Of a DNA stretch of 64,000 nt, positions 1 through 11,557 are shown piece by piece (the first letter of the stretch is position 1; each line of letters starts with the position of its first letter). Origin of the DNA: Undaria pinnatifida (Eukaryota; Sar; Phaeophyceae; Laminariales; Alariaceae); NCBI GenBank assembly GCA_012845835.1, contig JABAKD010000028.1:11144241-11208240 (forward strand). Reading direction: 5' to 3'. The position numbers and the translations under genes are program-made. The notes under the pieces are model-generated. The model worked only from the letters and a program-made list of their open reading frames with translations, was not told the origin of the DNA and did not search any database.

Positions 1-850
1 GCGTAATTAGGCAGGCTGTTATTTACACGAAAATAATAAACTCGGGATACTTTGTATTGAAGTTAACGTACAATAAGGTAGAGTGCACCCTCTCCCAAAT
101 AAGAAAGCCAGCCTAGGTCGCTATTTTATGTGCCTGGTATCTTTTAGGTGTCCTGTACTACTGCATCTGGTATCTGGCATGCAATTAATCAGAGGCCAGG
201 TATGGTATTTACTTCGTACCAGGTACCAGGTATCGCATGCTCAGAGCTATGATACCTGGTACCAGGTAGATTCGCGTACAACCAGCAGCGCACAAGCAGC
301 AAGAGCAGTAGCCTACAATGACCTGGTACGACTCGTACCTCGTATCAAAATAACATTGCCGAAGACAAACTGCTGGTGTACAGCAGTACAGAAAACGAAA
401 AAATAAACCTGGTAGTAAGAAAGCCAGGGTGATATTTAGCTACCGGAGTAAGAACCTCGGAAGTCAATATACCTTTATGTGACCACGGACTCTAGATTTT
501 TGACAAGAGTTAATGTGAGAAAAAAAAAAAAACATACTGAAGTTACCTGTAAGAACAAACCCTCTGCCAAATACGAAAGCCAACCTACTGCTGTAGGTCA
601 GTATTTCCGTGCCTTACGACATACAGCGGTACTACAGCAGTACAAGACACCTACCTGTAATATTAAAGGTGCAGTAATAAAAAAGCCAAGTTGATATTTT
701 CAGGAAAAAAAGAAGCTCGGGAGCTGTTATACCCGAAGTCAGTGTAGAACGTACCCCCTCATAAATAAGAAAGCCAGCTTGCCGCAGGTACCAGGTAAGT
801 ATGTTTCTTATCTGGTGTCCTGTAGTCTACTGCTTCAGCTTTACCATGGT
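1..850. repeat. Diverged repeat units with AATAAGAAAGCCAGC core and TACCTGGTA palindromes
   Basis: Related segments recur near 60-130, 410-450, 545-610 and 725-790, each with a variant of (A)AATAAGAAAGCCAGC preceded by a GAAGT...GTAC stretch. The palindrome TACCTGGTACCAGGTA and its pieces are frequent. Short open frames here show no recognisable protein. Confidence 0.5.
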
Positions 851-1430
851 ACCAGATACTGCTGTGTAAGATTCGTCCGTACAGCAGCAGGTAACAAACA
901 GAAGTCTACGAAAGAACCACTCACATCCGGCCTTGTGTAGCGTAGGTAGAGGGCTGTAAGGAAACACCCCCACCCGATTGCTTTTTTCTTGACGTGCTGG
1001 CTTTGACAGAATAGTGCTCGTGATGTCGATGAGTGCCCTGCTGTCAAAGTAGATGAAGTTGCACCTTGTTGTGGTTCGCTCTCCCGAGCGGATCCATCAC
1101 CGCTGCCTCCACCGCTACTTCCATCGCTACCTCCACCGTCACGATCTCCGCCGGTGCTGCTTCCAATGCCCCCACCGCTGCCTCCGCCATCAATACCCAC
1201 CTCGTCGCATCGACAGATGGCAGGCTCCAAGAAACGAAACTAGTCACGTACTTCGTGGTCTTTTTCAAATTGAAATCTGGGTCTATAGAGTAGGTACACA
1301 GGCGTTTTTGGTGTTGGCAGGCTTTTCCTTCCTGCCAATGTTGGCAGATTCCCGGGCGCCGCCACTGCTCTGTTGTTGTCGCATAGTCAAGGTACGACCA
1401 GGGGTTGGTTTCGTGCAGAGTCATCACTCT
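841..1430 (-). other. Unassigned open frames on the minus strand, possible decayed coding sequence
   Basis: One minus frame (1044-1427) has a Cys pattern, GICQHWQEGKACQHQKRLC. The overlapping frame (841-1230) encodes a Gly/Ser/Asp-rich tract. They could be one protein interrupted by a frameshift or intron. No family is recognised, and the Gly tract may only reflect the GCCTCCACCGCT-type repeat at 1100-1190. Confidence 0.18.
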
Positions 1431-1476
1431 ATTTTTTTTTATATGAAAAAATAAAAAGAACGCACTTCATTCATTT

Positions 1477-1497
1477 TTTAGCTGTGAGATCGACCAA

Positions 1498-1528
<31 letters not shown>

Positions 1529-1910
1529 CATCCTCCGGCGGATGGGGAAAAATAAAGCTTTAGCTCACCACACTTCCGCGTATTTTCATACGCGTCGTGT
1601 GTCGATTTAACTCAGTTGCTTTCGCAGCCCAACGCTAGCTGGCGCACCCTTCGAGTCCCATTGTAGGTATAGCGTATCGACCAATCAATAATGACTTTTT
1701 GGTCAAAACTCAGCTTTAACTTTCCAAGCTGCGTGTGATACTGCGATTTGTTACGGGGGGGTGTACCCTCGTGAAGGATGCAGGTCGGTGACTCCCACCC
1801 CTGCTAATAATGCCCGAGGGTCAACAGGACTAAGACACTCAGCCTTGTTCTGCGCACGGAAACTGTATAACCCTCATTGATTGAAGGGGTCAAAACCAGA
1901 CATATATATA
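1477..1910 (+). repeat. Hairpin-ended repeat family, diverged copy with poly-T interruption
   Basis: AGCTGTGAGATCGACC at 1480-1495 is followed by a 29-base T run (1501-1529). From 1660 come AAGCTGCGTGTGATACTGCG, CCTCGTGAAGGATGCAGGTC and GGGTCAACAGGAC, which are the order and motifs of the family (see 4869-5170). Confidence 0.55.
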
Positions 1911-2094
1911 TATTATGTAGAATTAATTCAGTATGCATGAAACAATAAAAGTAGTGTTAGACTAGACTATTGTTTTTGTTTATTTCGTATTTCTCTCTTC
2001 CAATGTATTTCTGTTGCTGGCGTATGTATGTTGTGCCTGTCGTACCCAGTACTAGGGCATGACATTGCGTTGTCGAATGCATTACGATGCATTA

Positions 2095-2362
2095 TGTTAA
2101 ATTAATAGGTGGGGGACACAGAGTGCCCCCTGCAGGTCTGCCAATTGGGTAGGTCCTCGGAGTACTCACTTTCGTTCCTTCGTAGAGATGTAGCTTTATT
2201 CGTTTCCACCAGAGCCCGGGATAGCTTCTGAGATCGGAGGCGCGTGCCTCCGATCTAATTCCTAACTTCCCCGAATATAAACCGCCAACCTTATCATACG
2301 AAACCCATCCAAATGATCTCAAATTCGGATACCTACAGGCCTTTCGAGGCCGTATCTTAACA
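2095..2362 (-). repeat. 3' terminal repeat of the TRIM-like element
   Basis: This is 268 bp, TGTTAA...TTAACA, matching 2813-3080 at every position compared by eye. It contains a short palindrome, ATCGGAGGCGCGTGCCTCCGAT. Confidence 0.85.
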
Positions 2363-2751
2363 CTAGCCCACCCTGATGAGTCGCATATGCAGAAATATGG
2401 GAGATTCGGGGAAACTCCGGTTCTACGAACTAGACCATGAGTCGAAGATGCGGCTCCTCAAACCCCACTCCCACACCTCTAACCGTCTGGCTATGGAGCC
2501 AGGAACACGCGATTGTTACGCGTTTGTTAAGGACTTTAGTAGGGTATTAGTCCGTTTGACCACTTGCACAGGTTAACCAATAGCTTACCCAAACTAAGCC
2601 TTATAACACTCTCCCCCCCTGAAACGGCGGGATAGCAAGTCGGCCGGATATACGGCGGACCTCTGTCAATATCCAAGCCGTTTCATTTCCTGGGGATACC
2701 GGGGAGAGTATTTTTCAAGTTCGCCATGGGGAAATCTGAAAAAGTTTATTA

Positions 2752-2812
2752 TGGTGGATGTGGGGATCGAACCCACGACCCAAAAACCCATGGTCCTGCC
2801 GACGACGCCACT
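2752..2812 (-). other. tRNA-like segment beside the 5' terminal repeat
   Basis: On the minus strand it begins with the primer-site-like TGGCGTCGTCGG and ends GTGGGTTCGATCCCCAC, a perfect T-arm with a pol III B box, then ATCCACCA. At about 59 nt it is too short for a complete tRNA, and the acceptor strands do not pair fully. It is tRNA-derived sequence inside the element, not a tRNA gene. Confidence 0.6.
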
Positions 2813-3080
2813 TGTTAAATTAATAGGTGGGGGACACAGAGTGCCCCCTGCAGGTCTGCCAATTGGGTAGGTCCTCGGAGTACTCACTTTCGTTCCTTCG
2901 TAGAGATGTAGCTTTATTCGTTTCCACCAGAGCCCGGGATAGCTTCTGAGATCGGAGGCGCGTGCCTCCGATCTAATTCCTAACTTCCCCGAATATAAAC
3001 CGCCAACCTTATCATACGAAACCCATCCAAATGATCTCAAATTCGGATACCTACAGGCCTTTCGAGGCCGTATCTTAACA
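2813..3080 (-). repeat. 5' terminal repeat of the TRIM-like element
   Basis: It is identical to 2095-2362 by eye. Identity of the two repeats implies recent insertion. It directly abuts the tRNA-like segment at 2752-2812. Confidence 0.85.
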
Positions 3081-3307
3081 ATTATCTCTGTGTCGTGGCT
3101 TGTGACCGCAGAGCTGATCTTTCTAGGGTGAAGAATCAGTACGGACACTGGGTGTGCTGGATGTCGACGAGTAGAAGAACGGTTTAATGTGAAGAACACA
3201 CACACATAGTGTGAGTTAGCTGTTGGAATGGGCTACTTAGGTCTACCGGGTTTGTACGCAACTTCCTGTGTACTCTCTGTAGACTGTGTATTTTATAAAA
3301 AATGAAA

Positions 3308-3600
3308 ATATACACTCCAGCTGTGAGATCGAAGATTTCGTCGAAACTCATCTTTGATTTGCAAGCTGTGTGTGATACTCCGATCGCGCGTATTACGAGT
3401 TGTGTGTCCTCATTGAGGATTGTTGTTGTTGTTGTTGTTGTTGTTCTCATATTAACTCGCATAATCAAGTCCGTGGTCACAGGACAGACAGAGGATATAG
3501 GTCGGCGACTCCCCTTACAACTACAGTGAGTGTAGCCATCTGTGGCAGGCCAGCGGAGGTCCAGCCCAGGCCTGATGCTCGGGTTTTGTTTGTCGTCGAG
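3308..3600 (+). repeat. Hairpin-ended repeat family copy
   Basis: It begins TACACTCCAGCTGTGAGATC and carries the TCGTCGAAACTCATC hairpin arm, GATCGCGCGTATTACGAG, and GGATATAGGTCGGCGACTCC. A GTT trinucleotide run (3421-3446) interrupts it. Confidence 0.75.
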
Positions 3601-3640
3601 TCATGATGGAACGTGTGGTGGGCGTCGATCGCTATAGTAG

Positions 3641-3930
3641 TGGAGCGTTAGTCCGTTTGGCCACTTGCAAAAGCTTCACTGATTGCTTACCCAAACTAAT
3701 AAGCCTTATAACACTCTTCGCCCCTGAAACGGCGGGATAGCAGGTCGGCCGGATATACGGGCAGACCTGTCAATATCCAAGCGATTTCATTTCCTGGGTA
3801 TACCGGGGAGATACTTTTTCTATTTTTCAAGTTCGACACGATGGGGAAAGTCTGTAAAAGTTTATCATGGTGGATGTGGGATTTGACTCCACGACCCAAA
3901 AAACCATGGTCTGTCGAAGACGCCATTAAA
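3641..3930 (-). repeat. Solo interior of the TRIM-like element, diverged
   Basis: It matches 2545-2812: GTTAGTCCGTTTG..., the GAAACGGCGGGATAGCAGGT block, ATGGTGGATGTGGGATTTGA and the end GAAGACGCCA. No terminal repeat follows. A further partial copy of the 5' end of this segment lies at 3960-4025. Confidence 0.75.
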
Positions 3931-4194
3931 AATTTGTCAAGGAATTATTAATAATAGTGGGGCATTAGTCCGTTTGACCACTTGCAAAAAAAGGTTAACC
4001 GATTGCTTACCCAAACTAAGTCTCACAACACCACCCTATAACCCATACAACAGTAGTAGGCCTAAAGAAACTACGGTTATAGTAACTTACTGCTGCTGTA
4101 CGAAGTAATCTTGTAGTTACTACGTTCTACTACTCCGATGTCTTCGTGTTGTGTTGTACCTGGCATATAAAATAATAATGGATCGAGGTGTCAG

Positions 4195-4265
4195 ACGCAC
4201 GCAGCCTGCAAAGCTGAGTTTTGATTTAAAATCATTTTCGGTCGATCTCACACAGCTGCTGATGA
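4195..4265 (-). repeat. Fragment of the hairpin-ended repeat
   Basis: It shows CTGCAAAGCTGAGTTTTGAT...GGTCGATCTCACACAGCTG, the terminal hairpin only, with no upstream body. Confidence 0.55.
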
Positions 4266-4351
4266 TATAATAAGGTGTATTTTTCATTTTTCTACGAAAA
4301 TGCATGCGGGTTCCGTTGACCACATGTCATACAATAATATTATGTTTAATA

Positions 4352-4856
4352 CAGAAGTAGCGGCTACGGTTTAAGAGAGGTCCGTGCCAGCCCAGTTTCC
4401 CTCTCTTAAATCCGGCTTTCTGTTATACTGTTTTGGCTACGGTATAAGAGAATATTCTCTTAAATCATAACTCATTCTCGCGGAAGGTCGCACAGGTGTG
4501 GCAAATGCGGTGCATCTCGCTGGTCCCGAGCGGGTCCACCACAACACAAGTGCCATGGAGGTACAGCCCGCAGACGCCTCTGCATTGATTGGTGATTTGT
4601 GAACTTCAGTGGGCCTGGCGTGTGGTCGGGGACAGCCGTGCAGCGACTGCCCGCTGCGCAGGGCATGGTGTCTGCAGCTGTGTGTGTGATGCGTGCGATG
4701 GCTATGTGGTGTGATTTCCAGTAGCTCGATTTGAGAGAAAATCCTAGACATAAGACCAGTTCTCTCTTAAATCGATTTTAGTCGTGCCAGCCAGTTCACC
4801 TCTCTTAAACCCGTACTTTCTCTCAAACATTTTCTCTTAAACCGTAGCCGCTACTG
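4352..4856. mobile_element. 505-bp CAG...CTG MITE with TA target duplication (pogo-like ends)
   Basis: The ends are inverted: AGTAGCGGCTACGGTTTAAG on the left against its complement on the right, with sub-terminal TCTCTTAAA repeats inside. TA flanks both ends. CAG termini plus TA duplication fit pogo-type members of the Tc1/mariner superfamily. No transposase is recognised in the interior. Confidence 0.72.
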
Positions 4857-4868
4857 TATTATAATACA

Positions 4869-6101
4869 TTATATTTTATGAAAATTAAAATACACTCCAG
4901 CTAGCTGTGAGATCGAAGATTTTGTCGAAACTCATCTTTGCAAGCTGCGTGTGATACTCCGATCGCGCGTATTACGGGTTGTGTGTCCTCATTATTAAGG
5001 ATATAGGTCGGCGACTCCTCTTGCAACTACATACAGTGTAGCTATCAGGGTCAACAGGGTGATGTTAGGCAGTCTGTGCGCGGAAACTATAAAACCCGTT
5101 TCTGAGGGGGACAAAACTTGACAGCTGTGGAAGGAAATGCATCAGTTTATCAAGTGAGTCCTGTAAGTCGAATAAGCGGTGAGGGGAGGGCGGAGTTTTG
5201 AAGGACGTGGGGGCCTGATTTTGATCAAAAGGGGGGCGGGAGGGGGGGGAGGGGGGGGGAGGGGACGGGTGGGGCAGGTCAATTTGTGCGTGGAAACTAT
5301 GAATCCTTCTTGTGGGGGAGGGGTGGGAAATGTGGCGGGGGGGGGCGGGGGGGCGGGGGGGGGAGGGCTTTAGGTCGCATAGATGTACGGGTTTGCTATA
5401 TGCGTGGTGCTAGGTCTTCTAGGCGTTGGTGCGGGTGGTTGGGAAGGAGGGGGCGTTGGGGGCGGGGGTGGGTGGGAATCGCAGCAGCGGCATGGACGGC
5501 TCTGAAACGATAACGAGGCGATATCCAGGGCGTGGAAGTGTTTATTACTCTGGCGGATTTCGATATTAGGTGGGGCGTTTAAGCAAGAGAAAGCGAGGGA
5601 AAAAAAAGAAAAAAGAAAAAAGGCGGTGGGGGGGGGGGGGGGGGGCAGGGTTTTCAAGAGGTTTAGGTCACATTTAATATCAAAACAAGGATTTGGTCGA
5701 CACTGATGTTCGCAACATTGTGTGTAATCCCCCGATCGCGCGTATTAATCATATACGTAGGGGCTTGCTATACGCGCGGTGCTGGGTCTAGGCGATCGTG
5801 CGGGGTGTGGGGAAGGAGGGGGCGTTGGAGGGGGGGGAGGGGGGATGAATGAAAGCTACGTCATGGATGGCTAGAAAGATAATGACGTGATATCAATTGC
5901 TTAGAAGTGTTTATTACTCTAGCCGATTTCGATTGTAAGTGGGGCGTTTGAACGAACTGGGCGGGGAACAAAGGGGGGGGGAGATGAGTTGGAGCTACGG
6001 CATGGATGGCTAGATGGATAATGAGATGATATCAGCTGGCTGGTAGTGTTTACTACTCTGGCAGATTTTGATTTCAGGTGGGGCGTTTGAACAAGAGGGA
6101 T

Positions 6102-6172
<71 letters not shown>

Positions 6173-7247
6173 CGAGCATTTCAATATGTGCGCGGAAACT
6201 ATAAACCCTTAAAGGGGACGAATGTGACGGTTGCAGCAAGAAGGCACCCCTTTATATCACCCGCCTGGTAATGTTTATTATTCTAGAAGGTTTGATGTTA
6301 CATGTAGTATGCAACCCAGTTCTTAGGTGTAGTAAACAACGTGTTAAAAGCTTCATAATTTGTTTTTGTACATGGATTGAAAGATAGAGTATTTCAATCG
6401 ATAGGTACCATCATGTAGATACCATTATTTTTTTACATCGCTTATTATAAGAAAGAGATACATATTGCCAAATACAACAGGCGAGGTGATGTGGTCATGC
6501 AATGTCACCGCCATTGAGAACGAGCGGGAGAAATGCGAATCGTTAGTGTTTTGAAAGGCACGCTTAGTGTACGCGCGCTCAATTACGTTTCTTCGTTAGT
6601 CATACTTCGCTTGGCATAGGTTGGGAGGCGATCATGCAGACGGTATGTACGGAATACCCTAGGTAATAAGTTGATAGTAGTGCGGTTTACCGCAATTTCA
6701 GCATATCTGTCTGTACCTCCTTTTCACATTATTTTTGTCTCATATATACGATTTTACGCCTATGATTTTTGCCGTGCCGATGTGGGGCTCTGAAGTCGCC
6801 AACTCTAAGACAGAGATACATCTTACAAATACACCAAGCGAGCTGACGTGGGTCACCACCATTGAACGCGAGGGTGACTTTACTTTGTTAGGCATGTGCT
6901 ATGGCGTTTGGTAGAGGTTGTCAGGCGATCATGCAAACGGCCGGAGGCACGAAATACCCTGCGTAATAGGTTGGTAGCGTGGTCTACCGCAGTATTAACA
7001 TAACTGTCTGTACTTCTTCTTCACATTGTTATTATCTAGTGTACGATTATACGCCCTGTTTTCTCCCCACTGTCGTCGAAGATGTTGTGGTCCTGTAGAT
7101 GTCGCGTCCATGTCTGGTGCTCTTGTTAGTGGTGCTCATGAAAACATGCCCTAGCGTGTAGATGATCGCTGAGTGGTGTTCCTTTCCTTTACATCAAGCC
7201 AGGTAGTATATGTCAACGCAACCGCTTGCTTGAAAACGACAAATAAA
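4869..7247 (+). repeat. Left arm of a 5.3-kb inverted repeat
   Basis: This arm is the reverse complement of 7869-10196. From its outer end it holds the conserved hairpin (AGCTAGCTGTGAGATCGAAG), the 330-bp family body, G-rich units separated by poly-G, and two diverged tandem units (about 6448-6790 and 6803-7065) that share AGAGATACAT and GGCGATCATGCA. Apart from homopolymer lengths, differences from the other arm are few. Confidence 0.9.
6103..6172 (+). repeat. Poly-G tract of about 70 bases
   Basis: This is an uninterrupted G run in the left arm. Its partner in the right arm is only about 24 C long. The length may not be reliable in an assembly. Confidence 0.9.
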
Positions 7248-7868
7248 TTATACATAAAAAACTTCGTTTTTAGCCCCCCGAATCAGTTTTCTTGGTGTAC
7301 ATCAATACGTTTTGCGGATATGCACAACAGGCCAACCCCCCCAACCACTGCGAACTAATATTTGAAAACACACCACTCTGGAACAACACGATAACGAATT
7401 CTAGAACATCAACCAAGAATACCCACACACTAAAACCACATACACGTCTATACGAAACCCAGTCAAAAGATGGAACCGATGTACCCTGGACTCCAAATTG
7501 AGGTCCCTACGACTCGGAAACATCGCATAGTCTACATATAGTCTTTGCACACACCTAAAATACGTCAAACCTGCTCGTTGCCAAATAACAGGGTTCATCA
7601 GTAACGCAAGAACAAACAGAACAAGGGACGAGGTAGAGTCGTAGCAGCGCCCATCATTATAGCATTCGCCCACCACAGCATCACCTCCTTTGCAATTGGT
7701 TTAGGGCAATCAGCGAACTGAATCCAACGCATGCCCGTAGTGTTTTAGGTGGAGTGAGAAGCGGTAGTAAAAATGAAGTGTGCTGCTCGTACGATAACCT
7801 GTTCCTGACCGTCGGTATACTGAACAATCTTCGGGCAGCGTCTCCTCTCTATCAGGTGTGTGCGGAAT
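7248..7868. other. Unique spacer of the inverted repeat
   Basis: This is 621 bp not repeated elsewhere in the window. A 91-codon minus-strand open frame (7401-7676) and two short plus-strand ones are present. None shows a recognisable transposase or recombinase motif. Confidence 0.55.
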
Positions 7869-10196
7869 TTTATTTGTCGTTTTCAAGCAAGCGGTTGCGT
7901 TGACATATACTACCTGGCTTGATGTAAAGGAAAGGAACACCACTCAGCGATCATCTACACGCTAGGGCATGTTTTCATGAGCACCACTAACAAGAGCACC
8001 AGACATGGACGCGACATCTACAGGACCACAACATCTTCGACGACAGTGGGGAGAAAACAGGGCGTATAATCGTACACTAGATAATAACAATGTGAAGAAG
8101 AAGTACAGACAGTTATGTTAATACTGCGGTAGACCACGCTACCAACCTATTACGCAGGGTATTTCGTGCCTCCGGCCGTTTGCATGATCGCCTGACAACC
8201 TCTACCAAACGCCATAGCACATGCCTAACAAAGTAAAGTCACCCTCGCGTTCAATGGTGGTGACCCACGTCAGCTCGCTTGGTGTATTTGTAAGATGTAT
8301 CTCTGTCTTAGAGTTGGCGACTTCAGAGCCCCACATCGGCACGGCAAAAATCATAGGCGTAAAATCGTATATATGAGACAAAAATAATGTGAAAAGGAGG
8401 TACAGACAGATATGCTGAAATTGCGGTAAACCGCACTACTATCAACTTATTACCTAGGGTATTCCGTACATACCGTCTGCATGATCGCCTCCCAACCTAT
8501 GCCAAGCGAAGTATGACTAACGAAGAAACGTAATTGAGCGCGCGTACACTAAGCGTGCCTTTCAAAACACTAACGATTCGCATTTCTCCCGCTCGTTCTC
8601 AATGGCGGTGACATTGCATGACCACATCACCTCGCCTGTTGTATTTGGCAATATGTATCTCTTTCTTATAATAAGCGATGTAAAAAAATAATGGTATCTA
8701 CATGATGGTACCTATCGATTGAAATACTCTATCTTTCAATCCATGTACAAAAACAAATTATGAAGCTTTTAACACGTTGTTTACTACACCTAAGAACTGG
8801 GTTGCATACTACATGTAACATCAAACCTTCTAGAATCATAAGCAATACCAGGCGGGTGATATAAAGGGGTGCCTTCTTGCTGCAACCGTCACATTCGTCC
8901 CCTTTAAGGGTTTATAGTTTCCGCGCACATATTAAAATGCTCGCCCCCCCCCCCCCCCCCCCCCCCCGATCCCTCTTCTTCAAACGCCCCACCTGAAATC
9001 AAAATCTGCCAGAGTAGTAAACACTACCAGCCAGCTGAATGATATCATCTCATTATCCATCTAGCCATCCATGCCGTAGCTCCAACTCATCTCCCCCCCC
9101 CTTTGTTCCCCGCCCAGTTCGTTCAAACGCCCCACTTACAATCGAAATCGGCTAGAGTAATAAACACTTCTAAGCAATTGATATCACGTCGTTATCTTTC
9201 CAGCCATCCATGACGTAGCTTTCATTCATCCCCCCTCCCCCCCTCCAACGCCCCCTCCTTCCCCACACCCCGCACGATCGCCTAGACCCAGCACCGCGCG
9301 TATAGCAAGCCCCTACGTATATGATTAATACGCGCGATCGGGGGATCACACACAATGTTGCGAACATCAGTGTCGACCAAATCCTTGTTTTGATATTAAA
9401 TGTGACCTAAACCTCTTGAAAACCCTGCCCCCCCCCCCCCCCCACCGCCTTTTTTCTTTTTTGTTTTTTTTCCCTCGCTTTCTCTTGCTTAAACGCCCCA
9501 CCTAATATCGAAATCCGCCAGAGTAATAAACACTTCCACGCCCTGGATATCGCCTCGTTATCGTTTCAGAGCCGTCCATGCCGCTGCTGCAATTCCCACC
9601 CACCCCCGCCCCCAACGCCCCCTCCTTCCCAACCACCCGCACCATCGCCTAGACCTAGCACCACGCGTAAAGCAAACCCGTACATCTATGCGACCTAAAG
9701 CCCTCCCCCCCCCCCCCCCCGCCCCCCCCGCCACATCCCCCCCCCCTCCTCCACAAGAAATATTTATAGTTTCCACGCACAAATTGACCTGCCCCACCCG
9801 TCCCCTTCCCCCCCTCCCCCCCTCCCGCCCCCCTTTTGATCAAAATCAGGCCCCCACGTCCTTCAAAACTCCGCCCTCCCCTCACCGCTTATTCGACTTA
9901 CAGGACTCACTTGATAAACTGATGCATTTCCTTCCACAGCTGTCAAGTTTTGTCCCCCTCAGAAACGGGTTTTATAGTTTCCGCGCACAGACTGCCTAAC
10001 ATCACCCTGTTGACCCTGATAGCTACACTGTATGTAGTTGCAAGAGGAGTCGCCGACCTATATCCTTAATAATGAGGACACACAACCCGTAATACGCGCG
10101 ATCGGAGTATCACACACAGCTTGCAAAGATGAGTTTCGACAAAGTCTTCGATCTCACAGCTAGCTGGAGTGTATTTTAATTTTCATAATATAGTCT
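7869..10196 (-). repeat. Right arm of the 5.3-kb inverted repeat
   Basis: It is an almost perfect reverse complement of the left arm. Length differs mainly because poly-C tracts here are shorter, for example about 24 C at 8944-8967 against about 70 G at 6103-6172. A few single-base differences are visible, such as TTGTTT against the complement of AAGAAA near 9461. Confidence 0.9.
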
Positions 10197-10204
10197 AGTC
10201 TAAT

Positions 10205-10605
10205 ACCTACCCTTCACGCCGTACGGGGGTTTCATAGTATCAGTGCACAGAATATGGGTATCATGGAAAATCGCCCTGTTGACCCTGACAACATCCAGAG
10301 AGTCACCGACCTTTAGACTATCCTTCATGAGGACAAAATATATAACACGCGCGAACGACCTTCCGTAAAATTTGCGAAGCTGTGTATTAACAACCAGGTT
10401 TAATTCACGAACACCATATATATATCATGGATGAAACACAGATCTAATGTACCACGCACAGCTTGCAAAGTTGAGTTTCAACCATTCAATCGTTCGCACT
10501 CACAGCTGACGTTTTTCAATTTCTTATTATAAAATACAGCTTGCAAAGTTGAGCTTCAACCACTCAATCGGTCGTACTCATAGCAGACGTTTTGCAATTT
10601 TTATT
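10205..10605 (-). repeat. Two to three short hairpin-ended repeat copies in tandem
   Basis: Terminal hairpins lie at about 10455-10515 and 10540-10590 (GCTTGCAAAGTTGAG...CTCACAGCTGACG). A body segment at 10255-10385 shows CCTGTTGACCCTGAC and TCCTTCATGAGGAC. This is a subfamily with TTTCAACCATTCAATC in the loop. Confidence 0.7.
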
Positions 10606-10624
10606 AAAGACAGTTGCTACTGTT

Positions 10625-10780
10625 TAGTAGTACGAGTAGTGGGGCTACGATATAAGAGAAACGATATAAGAGAAAGTACGGATATACGAGAACTTTTTGG
10701 GTTGTCACGAAAAAATCCAATATAAGAGACAATTTGTCCTATATTTCCGAGATTTTCTCTTATATCGGGCTCTCAGACAA
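10625..10780. repeat. Fragment with GGCTACGATATAAGAGAAAC, related to the CAG...CTG MITE
   Basis: TATAAGAGAA-type repeats occur in both orientations (ATATAAGAGAAAG and TTTTCTCTTATATCGGG), matching the sub-terminal repeats of 4352-4856. A shorter relative lies at 14386-14510. Confidence 0.5.
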
Positions 10781-10784
10781 GTGT

Positions 10785-11265
10785 TAGAGATGCTCTTGTA
10801 CTTCATGTCAGTAACCATCATGTCGTAACTTGATGACACTGAAAGTCATCTGGTATACATTGCGAGTTGCTAGTACGACAGACAGTTTTCAGTCTGCTAG
10901 TAGTAGTTGTCGTTCATCGACGATGCAGTACGTAACAAGCACAAGTCTCGGCAGCAACATCTTGGAAACACGAAACACAGCAGCAGTTTACAAGCTAATC
11001 ATCTCCAGATACCTGGTACATGTATAGTACTGGTACACGTTGAGAGGGACGACAGTCTTCGGTATCCCTCTTGGAACCGGTAGCAAGATATTTAAGATAC
11101 GAGTTGTTGCTGAAGAAAGACGATAGGCTACGTAGGGTAATATGATCACATACCCCGAGATACGAGTTGGTAAACAACAAGGCTGTAGGATCTCGTATTG
11201 GGGTCTTTTACTTCTTGGGTTCATAGCTTGTTTTTTGTTTTTTATTTTTGCCTTGGAATTATATC
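10785..11265. other. No recognised gene
   Basis: Short open frames occur on both strands with no recognisable motif. Repeated ACGAGT/AGATACGAGTTG words suggest a decayed element. Confidence 0.3.
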
Positions 11266-11269
11266 GGTT

Positions 11270-11557
11270 AGTGACCCAGGCTACGGTAAGGGGGTCCCCT
11301 TTTGGGCCTTTTATTTCAGTGGCTAGGGGTCACTCGCGCGAGTAACCCCTTTGTTCCTATGCAATCTTACGTTTTCTTCATGTTTTACATTGACGAAATC
11401 AATCCGCAATGCAAAGGTGATCTAAGCTGCGGCAAACCAAGTTCCTAAACCATCTTCATCCGTAGGGTACAGAGCTACTCGTGCGAGTGGCTCAAGCACA
11501 CCAGTGAAAATGGGGGTACCCCCCCTACCGTAGCCTTGGTCTAGTACGTTTGTTCGA
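11270..11557. mobile_element. Probable MITE with imperfect inverted ends
   Basis: CCAGGCTACGGTAAGGGGGT at the left faces CCCCCCTACCGTAGCCTTGG at the right, and CACTCGCGCGAGT faces CTACTCGTGCGAGT inside them. Related CCGTACCGTAGCAATGG ends occur at 45160-45180 and 45340-45355. The interior carries no recognised protein. Confidence 0.5.

Larger units (their letters stand above)
2095..3080 (-). mobile_element. Intact miniature LTR retrotransposon (TRIM-like)
   Basis: Two 268-bp direct repeats (2095-2362 and 2813-3080) look identical, start TGTTAA, end TTAACA and bound a 450-bp non-coding interior. A 4-bp duplication, ATTA, flanks the element (2091-2094 and 3081-3084). On the minus strand a TGGCGTCGTCGGC primer-binding-like site lies 2 nt inside the 5' repeat, and a purine-rich GGGTGGG lies near the other. 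The total of 986 bp without gag/pol fits terminal-repeat retrotransposons in miniature, which need enzymes supplied by another element. Confidence 0.85.

Noticed and set aside
2752-2812. A tRNA gene
   Set aside because: About 59 nt, with incomplete acceptor pairing and no proper anticodon arm; better explained as tRNA-derived sequence in the LTR element.
5919-6271. Poly-Gly or poly-Pro open frames over the G run
   Set aside because: Pure homopolymer translation with no coding evidence.
7401-7676. Gene in the spacer of the inverted repeat
   Set aside because: A 91-codon frame without motifs, neighbours or start context; not enough to call.
10125-10165. Hammerhead ribozyme in the conserved hairpin (GATGAG...CGAAAT)
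   Set aside because: The CTGATGA core is incomplete, stem II would be too short, and other subfamilies lack the GAAA part.
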